Shown piece by piece: positions 35,463 through 43,863 of a DNA stretch of 64,000 nucleotides (the stretch's first letter is position 1; every line of letters starts with the position of its first letter). The stretch spans positions 868,001 to 932,000 of the forward strand of contig CAVZPR010000002.1 of assembly GCA_963777285.1 (NCBI GenBank), written 5' to 3'. Source of the stretch: JAFARE01 sp963777285. GTDB taxonomy: Bacteria > Chloroflexota > Dormibacteria > Aeolococcales > Aeolococcaceae. The position numbers and the translations under genes are program-made. Under the pieces are notes generated by a model. It was not told the origin of the DNA, did no database searches, and saw only the letters and a list, made by a program, of their open reading frames with translations.

Positions 35463-35759
35463 ATGCGCGCCGAGCCACCGCTACCTCCGCGTCGCGACCG
35501 CCGCAGCCGCGCCGACGCGCGGCCGGTCACCCCGGTGCGCCACCGGCGCTGTCCCTACCTGGAGCAGATCCTCAAGGAGAGCGCGGGCCCCTTCCACCTG
35601 CTCACGCGCTACAAGGCCGACTGCCACGTCGACCGCCGCACCCACCGCTTCACCGGGCGCCATCCGGTGCCGCCATGCATCGGCGAGCCGGAGACGTGCG
35701 GCCTCTACCAGGCCGAGCACGGCGCGGAGGACGACCGCATCCGCCGCTACACGGACTGA
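35463..35759 (+). CDS. Small Cys/His-containing basic protein, function unknown
   Basis: 98 aa, not recognised. The first 28 residues are basic and disordered (RRDRRSRADARPVTPVRHRR). The rest has four Cys (RRCPYLEQI, KADCHVDRR, PPCIGEPETCGLY) plus several His, with spacing that could bind a metal or an Fe-S cluster. It follows the stand-alone receiver by 28 nt and may be co-transcribed. Confidence 0.55.
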   Translation: MRAEPPLPPRRDRRSRADARPVTPVRHRRCPYLEQILKESAGPFHLLTRYKADCHVDRRTHRFTGRHPVPPCIGEPETCGLYQAEHGAEDDRIRRYTD

Positions 35760-35847
35760 GCGCGCCGCCGTTGCGGCCCGGTCGGCCGAGCGCGGCCGAC
35801 AACCGGCTGTGCGGGAAGGTGCGGCTGGACTCCGCACACGCCGTGAA

Positions 35848-35956
35848 TTGTTGCCGGAGGGTGGGCTCCGCCGCTTAGCGCTCGGCTCGCGGCGCGCTCC
35901 AACCACGTTCCGGCTCACCTCCGCGATACCCCGGCGCCCCCACCCTCCGGCATCAA
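35848..35956. repeat. 18-bp inverted repeat flanking about 73 bp in a convergent intergenic region
   Basis: TTGTTGCCGGAGGGTGGG (35848-35865) and CCCACCCTCCGGCATCAA (35939-35956) are inverted copies matching at 17 of 18 positions. They lie between the convergent Cys-protein gene and metH. They could form a long stem acting as a bidirectional terminator, or be the ends of a small MITE-like insertion. The rest of the 230-bp gap holds no gene I can support. Confidence 0.55.
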
Positions 35957-36010
35957 TCCACCCGCGTTCCCGGCGCCCCCGCCAACAGCGTCAATCCGAC
36001 CGCGTCCCCG
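35933..36010. repeat. Imperfect tandem duplication (about 38 bp) at the metH 3' end
   Basis: Two adjacent units share GGCGCCCC at the start, then TCAATCC and CCGCGT at a 38-39-bp period. The second unit contains the metH stop codon (35993-35991) read on the minus strand, so the first unit is a copy of the end of the gene, including another TGA. Confidence 0.5.
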
Positions 36011-39000
36011 GCAGCCCGACCCTGGCAGGCTCTGGCGCGCCGCGTTCGCCCGCGGCTTCGGCCGCACCGTACACGGCGAAGTAGCGCGCCTCCGGATGGT
36101 GCAGCACGATCGCGGCCGTCGACTGCTCGGGCACCAGCTGGAAGCCGGCCGTCAGCGTGACGCCGATGTCCCCCGCGGGCACGATGCGGAAGAGCACCTC
36201 GTGGTCCTCCAGGTCGGGGCACGACGGGTAGCCCCAGGAGTAGCGGCGTCCCTGCTCGTCGCCGAGGCGCAGCTCGCGGCGGATGCGGTGGTGCACGTAC
36301 TCCGCGGTGGCTTCTGCCATCTGTGTCGCAAACCCGTGCACCCGGAGCATGTCGTCGTACGCGCCGTCGTTCTGCAGCTGGCTCGACCGCTCCGACGCGC
36401 CCGGGCCTGTGGTGACGATCTGCAGCGCCACCACGTCGCGCTCGCCGTCCGAGGCGCGGTCCGAGGGGCGCACGTAGTCGGCCAGGCACAGCCTGTTCTG
36501 CGCAGCCTGTCGAGGAAAGTTGAAGCGACCCAGCTCGCGGTCGATGTCGCCGGGGTCGTACACGATCACCGCGTCTCCGTCGGCCAGCGCCGGCCAGTAT
36601 CCGTACACCGCCTGCAGCTGCAACCACCCCTCGCGCTCGGCCTCGTCCATGGAGCGGCGGCAGGCGCGGCTCGAGCTCGTTCTCCAGCAGTGACTCCCAC
36701 ACGCCGGGGTCGCGCACACCGCGGAACTGCCAGCTCATCTTGAACAGCGAGTTGCGGTCGATGAAGGGATGCACGTCCCAGATGGGGATGTCGCGCAGCG
36801 ATCGCGGCCCCCAGAAGGGCGGCTCCGGGATCGGCGCATCGGTGCGGGTGCTGCTGCGCGCCGCGACCGCGGCGCCGTTGGTTGCCGCCGCGGCCTCGCG
36901 CCGCTGCAGCTTCTCTCCCTCGCGGTGGCGGTGCGCCAGTGCATCCTCGCGCACTCGCTGGACCAGCTCCTCGCGGCGCGGCGCGTCCAGCAGCTGATCT
37001 ACCGTGGCGAGCCCCTCGAAGGCATCCTTGCAGTAGTAGACGCCCGGCTCGTAAAAGCGGTCGTCCTCGACGAACAGGATGCGCCTGCCGAAGCCGCGGT
37101 TGATCGCGGCGCCGCCGATTATCAGCGGGTAGCCGAGGCCGCGCTCGTCGAGCTCCTTGACGCACAACGGCATCTGCTTGCTCGTGCTCACCAGCAGCGC
37201 GGAAAGGCCGATGGCGTCCGCCTGCACCTCCTCGGCCTTCTCGATGATGGTGTTCAGCGGCACCTGCTTGCCCAGGTCGAACACCGTGTAGCCGTTGTTG
37301 CTCAGGATCGTGTTCACCAGGTTCTTGCCGATGTCGTGCACGTCGCCGTACACGGTGGCCAGCACGACCTTTCCCTTGGTGTATCCCTCGCGCTTCTCCA
37401 GGAACTGCTCGAGATGGGCGACCGCTCGCTTCATCACCTCGGCGCTCTGCAGCACGAACGGCAGGATCAGCTCGCCGGCGCCGAAGCGGTCGCCGACGTC
37501 CTTCATCGCGGGCAGCAGGATGTCGTTGAGCACCGCCACGGGGTCACGGTCGCGCAGCGCCAGGTCGATCTGCTCCTCGATGCCGTCCTTGCGCCGGTGC
37601 AGGATCTGCGCGTGGATGCGCCGCGGTGGGTCGAGGCCGGCCAGCGGGTCGACGGTCTCGGCACCCGGAGCCGGCACGGCGCTGTCGAAGTGCGCGATGA
37701 ACGTGGTGAGCGCGTCCGCGGTGCGGTTGAACACCAGGTCCTCGGCGAGGCGGCGGGCCGCGGGATCGATCTCCGCGTACGGTGTGACGTGCGCCGGGTT
37801 GATGATCGCGGCGTCGAGCCCGGCCTCGACACAGTGGTGCAGGAACACGCTGTTGAGCACGGGACGGGACGCCGGCGAGAGGCCGAACGAGACGTTGGAC
37901 ACGCCCAGAACGGTGAGCACGCCGGGCAGCTCGCGCTTGATGGCGCGGATGCCGTCGATGGTCTCGTGGCCCGAGTCCACCCACTCGGACTCGCCGGTCG
38001 CCAGCGTGAAGGTCAGCGCGTCGAACAGCAGCTGCTCGGGTGAAAGGCCGAACTCGCCGCACGCCAGGTCGTGAATCCGCCTGGCGACCTCGAGCTTTCG
38101 CGCAGCGCTGCGGGCCATGCCCTGCTCGTCGATGGTGAGCGCGATCACGCAGGCACCGTGATCGCGCACCAGCGGAAGCACGGCGTCGCAGCGCGCGCGG
38201 CCGTTCTCCAGGTTCACGCTGTTCACCACCGCGCGTCCAGGATAGGTCTCGAGCGCGGCGCGGATCACGTCGGCGTCGGTGCTGTCGATGACCAGCGGTG
38301 TGTCGACGCCCGCCTGCAAGACCTTCACCGCGGCGGCCATCTGCTCCGCCTCGTCGCTCCGCTCGGTCAGCGCGACGCACACGTCGAGCGCGTGCGCGCC
38401 TCCCTCCGCCTGGCTCCGCGCCACGCCGAGGACGCCGTCGTAGTCGTCGGCGAGGAGCATCCGCTTCACCGCACGCGAACCCTGCGCGTTGACGCGCTCG
38501 CCGATGAGCAGCGGTGGAGGCGTCTGGTGCAGCTCGATGGCACGCATGCTGCTGGCCAGCCGCGGCTGCGTCGCCGGCACCGGCCTGCCGGGCGTTAGGC
38601 CGCGCACCCGCGGGATCAGCTCGCGCATGTGCTCCGGCGTGGTGCCGCAGCAGCCGCCCACGACGCGCACACCGTGGTCGCGCACGAAGCGCGACAGCTG
38701 CTCGGCCATCGCCGCCGGCTCGAGCTGGTAGCACGCGCGCCCGCCGACGTTCACCGGCAACCCCGCGTTGGGGATGCACGAGAGCGGCAGCGTCGTGTGG
38801 TCCGCGAGGTAGCGGATCGGTTCGCGCATGTAGTCCGGGCCGGTCGAGCAGTTGAGCCCGACGACGTCGACGCGCAGCGCTTCGAGTATCGCCAGCACGG
38901 CAGCCACGTCCGTGCCCAGCAGCATGCGCCCGGTGGTGTCCAGGCTGACCGACGCGATGACCGGCAGGCGCCGGCCCGCCGTCGCCATCGCAGACCGGGC

Positions 39001-39549
39001 CGCGAAGACGGCTGCCTTGACCTCCAGAATGTCCTGCGCCGTCTCGATGATGAGGCAGTCGCTGCCGCCCTCGATCAGCCCGAGCGCCTGCTCGGCGAAG
39101 GAGTCGCGCAGGTCGGCGAACGACACGTTCCCCAGCGTCGGGTCCGTGGACGCGGGGAGAAATCCGCTCGGTCCCATGCTGCCGGCGACGAACCGCGGTT
39201 GCTCCGCCGTTGAGTACTCGTCGCAAAGACGGCGCGCCAGCGCCGCTGCGGCCTGGTTGAGCTCGCGCGTGCGCTCCGCCTGGCCCCACTCCGCCAGACG
39301 CAGCCGCGACGCCTGGAAGGAGCAGGTCTCGACCACGTCGCAGCCCGCCTCGAGAAACGACCGGTGCACACCCTCGACGATCCGTGGCGCGTTGAGGACG
39401 AGACCGTCCATCCAGCCCTCGAGCTCGGGGCCGCCGAAGTCCGCGACGCTGGGCTCCGCGGCCTGCAGGCTCGTGCCCATGGCGCCGTCGAACACCAGGA
39501 CGCGCCGTGCGATCGCGTCGAGCAGCGAATGTGTGTCTGCAGTTGGCAT
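35991..39549 (-). CDS. metH: Cobalamin-dependent methionine synthase, interrupted by a +1 frameshift
   Basis: Four-module MetH of about 1185 aa. The homocysteine-binding barrel (about 1-320) has FDGAMGTSLQ, LNCSTGPD and zinc Cys in GGCCGTTPEHM. The folate barrel (about 345-620) starts IGERVNAQGSRAVK. The cobalamin cap and Rossmann domain (about 670-870) has GDVHDIGKNLV, with the DxHxxG cobalt ligand. The AdoMet reactivation domain follows, with RRYSWGYPSCPD (RxxxGY). A frame change near 36660 splits off this last domain; deleting one base restores ELEPRLRRSMDEAERE. ATG 39549 lies 9 nt after TAGCAT, leaving no room for a B12 or SAM riboswitch. Confidence 0.93.
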
Positions 39550-39558
39550 CCTCGAGCC

Positions 39559-39564
39559 ATGCTA
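39559..39564 (-). promoter_or_regulatory. -10 element TAGCAT, leaderless promoter of metH
   Basis: TAGCAT on the minus strand ends 9 nt before the metH ATG. On the other strand the adjoining TACCCT (39563-39568) may serve infA, so the two divergent promoters would overlap. Confidence 0.5.
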
Positions 39565-39608
39565 CCCTCCGGCAGCGAAAGCCAGTTGCAGCCGAGTACG
39601 GAGAACCA

Positions 39609-39917
39609 TTGGCACGACGCCCACCTCGCCCCGGCGGCACTCGCCGCCGCAGCACCGCGCGACGCAACCCCTCGGCGAATGCGGAGGGAGCGGTCGCCGA
39701 CGTCAAGGAAGAGACGATCGAGATGGACGCGACCGTCGTGGAGCCGCTGCCCAACGCGATGTTCAAGGTGAGGCTGCAGACCGGCCAGGAGGTGCTCGCC
39801 TACACGTCGGGGAAGATGCGCAAGTTCTACATCCGCATCCTCATCGGAGACCGGGTTCGCGTCGAGCTCAGCCCCTACGACCTGAGCCGCGGCCGCATCA
39901 CCTTCCGCTACAAGTAG
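39609..39917 (+). CDS. infA: Translation initiation factor IF-1 with basic N-terminal extension
   Basis: IF-1 binds the 30S A site. The S1/OB core is ETIEMDATVVEPLPNAMFKV, GKMRKFYIRILIGDRVRVEL and YDLSRGRITFRYK, as expected. There is no canonical start at the usual position: the only close ATG (39723) would remove the first strand. The best start is TTG 39609, five nt after GGAG, which adds about 34 residues rich in Arg, Pro and Ser (LARRPPRPGGTRRRSTARR). The extension would give a 102-aa IF-1 instead of about 72. It is not linked to rpmJ or rpsM here. Confidence 0.88.
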   Translation: MARRPPRPGGTRRRSTARRNPSANAEGAVADVKEETIEMDATVVEPLPNAMFKVRLQTGQEVLAYTSGKMRKFYIRILIGDRVRVELSPYDLSRGRITFRYK

Positions 39918-40410
39918 CCGCACGGCCGCGATCCGGGCGACGCCGGTGATCGCGTACGTCATCGCCGGCGTCGTCGCCGTCGCCTTTCTCTACGCAGCGT
40001 ACCGGGCGTTCGGTGGCGCGGCGTCGCGCCCCGTCGATCCGCTGGTGCTGCTGCGGGCAGCCCTGGCCGGCGCCGGCGCCGCCGCCGGCGGCGTGGCCAC
40101 CATGCTCGCGGCAGGCGTGCCGCGCACGGCGGCGCCGGGGCGCGCGCCCACGTACGAGTTGGCACGGTCGCTGCGCCGCCTGCTCGACGGGTGCGGGCAT
40201 CAGCTGCAGCAGGTGGACACCGGCGCGCTCGACGACGACGCGGCCGCCGCGCACCAGCTTTTGCAGACCGCGGTCACAGAGCTCTCCTGGGTGGTGCGCA
40301 TCGTGCAGTCCGATGATGCCGTCGGCGCCGCGGGCATGCGCCGCGCCGTCGCGGAGCTGCGCGGCGATGCCGATCGTTGCGTCGCCACCGCGCGGGACCT
40401 GCTGGCTCCC

Positions 40411-41324
<914 letters not shown>

Positions 41325-41328
<4 letters not shown>

Positions 41329-42359
41329 CCGCGCGCGGGTGCGGTCCGGGCGCGCGGCGTCGCCAGGTGCGTGACCGTGAAGACCACGAAGCCGAAGACC
41401 ACGAGGCTGCCGTAGCTGATGCTGCGGTCGAGCAGCGCGATCTGCACCGCGACCAGCTGGCTGACACCGCCGACCGCGATGAGTGCACCGACCATGCCGG
41501 CCTCGACCAGCCCCAGCCCGCCTGGGAGGAACGGCACGGTGGTGAGGAGCGCGGCGATCAACGCCACCAGCAGGAACTGCGACGGTCCCAGGCGGTCCCC
41601 GTATCCCAAGGCGAAGACCACGATCCCCAAACGGCCCGCCTCGCACGCCCACACCAGGAGCGTGAGCACGAGCAGGGTCGGATAGCGGCCGAACGCGTGC
41701 ACCGTGCCCAGGCGAAAGCTCTCGTAGCGCTGAAAGATCGCCTCGGGAAGCAGTCGCAGCAGTCGCTGTCCCCGGCCCGCGCGCATGGTGAGGATCACCC
41801 CCACCCCTGCCAGGCACACCAGGACTCCCCCGATCACATAGGGGATGAGCACGCCCGGCGCCTTCTTGTGGAAGACGAGCGCACCCGCGGCGAGGAGCAG
41901 CGCCATGAGCACGCAGAGGTCGAGAAGACGCTCGGCGATGATCGTGCCGAAAGCCTTGCTGCCCGAGACGTGCAGACGGGACCGCGCCTGATACGCGCGA
42001 TAGAGGTCGCCCATCTTGGCGGGCACCACGCAGTTGACGAAGAACGATGTGATCACAGGCCCGACGAGCGCACGCGCGGGCCGCTCCTCACCCGCGTTGC
42101 GCAGCAGCACCTGCCAGCGGACCGCGCGCACCAGGAACGAGAAGTAATAGACGAGCAGCGCGGCAAGGTAGAGCCACGGATCCGCGTGCCGGATGCCGTT
42201 CCACGCGTCGCCCCAGTTGATGGGTGCGCGCCATACCGCGACGCCGACGATCGCGGCTGCGACGAGGAGCGACGCGACCGTGCGCCGATTCAGGATCCGC
42301 GCGGTGAGGGGCGCTTCCTGGACGGCCACCGGCTCGATCACAGTGTTGCTGGGCAGCAC
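41325..42359 (-). CDS. UPF0104 / LPG-synthase-like flippase domain membrane protein
   Basis: About 344 aa with eight or so TM helices, of the same family as 1917-2933. Conserved patterns are FLVRAVRWQVLLRNAG, NCVVPAKMGDLYRAYQ and FLPGGLGLVEAGMVGAL, the latter like the PGGLGxxE motif of the family. An N-terminal soluble stretch of about 25 residues precedes TM1. I place the start at GTG 42359, 8 nt after a TACCGT -10; an in-frame GTG at 42377 would fall upstream of that element. It is translationally coupled to the epimerase. Confidence 0.82.
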
Positions 42360-42367
42360 GCGGACCA

Positions 42368-42373
42368 ACGGTA
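42368..42373 (-). promoter_or_regulatory. -10 element TACCGT, leaderless promoter of flippase-epimerase pair
   Basis: TACCGT on the minus strand ends 8 nt before GTG 42359. Confidence 0.45.
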
Positions 42374-42427
42374 GCACGGGGCCCCGCGGCGCTCCGGTGA
42401 GGAATCAGGCGCCGCCGGGTAACGGTT

Positions 42428-42958
42428 CTATTCCGACTCCGGCGGCCGCTGCATGCGCGACAGGAGCGGCCTCTGCTGCGGCTCGCCGCCGCGGCCGCTC
42501 TCCCGCTCCGCCAGGATGCGAGCCAGCTGTTCCAGACGCGCGTCGTCAGCCCTGTCGCCCGCGGACCTGCTGTCCCAGTGGCGCAGGTGGTACACGCCCT
42601 TCAACGAGCAGTACGGGATCGCCACGGTGCGCATCTCGGCTGAGCCGGGCTCGACCACGTGCCACACCCCACCGTGGCGGCCGAGCAGGACATCCGGGCT
42701 TATCGACGCGCGCATCACGTGCCCGTCGACGAAGTGGAACGCCGCGCGGTCCCAGCCATCGACCACGTCCGCGGGCGGCGCCGGCACGGGATCGCCGACG
42801 AGCAGCTGCCGGATCGAGGTCACGGGAAACAGCGCGCGCTCAGAGTTGGGATCGACGCTGCGGAACTCAGCCTCGAGCACCGCCAGGTCGAACGTGATCT
42901 CGGGCGTCTCGGCGTGCAGCACCTCACCGTCGACGAAGCTGATCACCACCTGAGCCAT
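42428..42958 (-). CDS. Tandem-repeat small beta-domain protein (DUF6982-like)
   Basis: 176 aa. Two related units are visible: VVISFVDGEVLHAETPEITF with SERALFPVTSIRQLLVGD (about 4-60), and AAFHFVDGHVMRASISPDVL with MRTVAIPYCSLKGVYHLRHW (about 72-128). Each begins with FVDGxV and ends with a V/I-x-x-S/Y-I-x-x pattern, so this is an internal duplication. It resembles DUF6982-type domains of unknown function that occur with type IV pilus or signalling genes; I am not sure of that match. The tail is charged. The ATG follows TACCCT by 9 nt. Confidence 0.55.
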   Translation of the reverse strand: MAQVVISFVDGEVLHAETPEITFDLAVLEAEFRSVDPNSERALFPVTSIRQLLVGDPVPAPPADVVDGWDRAAFHFVDGHVMRASISPDVLLGRHGGVWHVVEPGSAEMRTVAIPYCSLKGVYHLRHWDSRSAGDRADDARLEQLARILAERESGRGGEPQQRPLLSRMQRPPESE

Positions 42959-42967
42959 CGCGCGGAA

Positions 42968-42973
42968 GGGTAC
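42968..42973 (-). promoter_or_regulatory. -10 element TACCCT for the duplicated-domain protein
   Basis: TACCCT on the minus strand ends 9 nt before the ATG at 42958. Confidence 0.45.
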
Positions 42974-43023
42974 GGCATCGCCTTGCGGCGGCCACAGAGA
43001 GCCACGGATCGCCTGATGAAGTC

Positions 43024-43067
43024 GTCACATTCCGGTCACAGACGCAGGGCAGACGCGCCGATACGAT
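43024..43067 (+). promoter_or_regulatory. Promoter region with GTCACA direct repeats upstream of the low-complexity protein
   Basis: GTCACA occurs twice with an 11-bp period (43024 and 43035), the spacing of one helical turn used by PhoB/PhoP-type regulators. A TACGAT -10 follows at 43062-43067. Shine-Dalgarno AGGAG precedes ATG 43131. Confidence 0.3.
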
Positions 43068-43130
43068 GGATCGGGGCAGCCGGACCCGGGCCGGAAACAC
43101 GTCCGGTCAACGCCACACGACAGGAGCGCA

Positions 43131-43853
43131 ATGCATTCGGTCCGTCCTCTCGTCTCGCTGTCACTGATTCCCGTCGCGATGTTGCTGGCGTGCAGCACAG
43201 TCACCGTCAGCGCCGGCACGGGCGGACACGGCTCGACACCGGCGACACGACACGAGGCTGCATCGCACCGCCACGGGCGGCGAGATGCAGCGCCTTCGCT
43301 CCACGACGAGCGGCGCGACGGCCGCCATGAAGCCGGCGGCGACGGCGACGGTTCGCGTTCCCGGCATGCTCACGGCCGCGCGCCGAACAGCCGGGCGGGC
43401 TGCGGCAGCGCAACCTCACACCACGCCCGCACGGCCGCGGCGGACAAGGGTGATCACGGCTCGCGATCTCTCCGGCCGGGATCTCGCGAACGTGCAGGGG
43501 CAGGTCCCGCCGCTGGGGCTCCACTCGGGCCGGGAACGTTGGATCGCAACGAGACCACGGCGTCCACCCAGCGTGCCGGCGGCCTGGTAACAGGCCCGCC
43601 GCCGCCCGCAACCGCAACTGTCGTGCGCACTCGCTTGCGCCCGACCTCCGGCCGCGGTGGCGCGGCACGCGGGGAGGCCACGCCGGCGCCGCTCGTTGCG
43701 GTGCCATACCTGCCGCTCGCGCCGGCGCTCCTTCCCGGCGTCGGCGCGGTCGGCGCACCGGCTCTGTCGCTCACACTCGCGACCACCGTGATGCTCAGCA
43801 TCGCGGGCGTCGCCGCCGCGGTCGCGCTCGTAGTCGCGCGCCGGGCGCCCTGA
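43131..43853 (+). CDS. Secreted low-complexity protein with C-terminal TM anchor
   Basis: 240 aa, not recognised. A signal peptide (LVSLSLIPVAMLLACS, with a possible but weak lipobox LLAC near residue 21) is followed by about 150 residues of His/Arg/Gly/Ala-rich low complexity. A hydrophobic C-terminal segment (SLTLATTVMLSIAGVAAAVA) and a short basic tail (RRAP) end it, an arrangement typical of wall- or membrane-anchored surface proteins. A strong AGGAG supports the ATG. Another frame is also open for about 100 codons in the middle, so a compensated pair of frameshifts cannot be excluded. Confidence 0.45.
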   Translation: MHSVRPLVSLSLIPVAMLLACSTVTVSAGTGGHGSTPATRHEAASHRHGRRDAAPSLHDERRDGRHEAGGDGDGSRSRHAHGRAPNSRAGCGSATSHHARTAAADKGDHGSRSLRPGSRERAGAGPAAGAPLGPGTLDRNETTASTQRAGGLVTGPPPPATATVVRTRLRPTSGRGGAARGEATPAPLVAVPYLPLAPALLPGVGAVGAPALSLTLATTVMLSIAGVAAAVALVVARRAP

Positions 43854-43863
43854 GGTGCCCCGC

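Noticed and set aside
12831..39549. Programmed ribosomal frameshifting at the four frame breaks
   Set aside because: The four sites share no slippery heptamer or downstream structure pattern, and the genes are not known recoding genes.
39550..39608. Cobalamin or SAM riboswitch upstream of metH
   Set aside because: Only 59 bp separate metH and infA, and the -10 element is 9 nt from the ATG; no space for a riboswitch.
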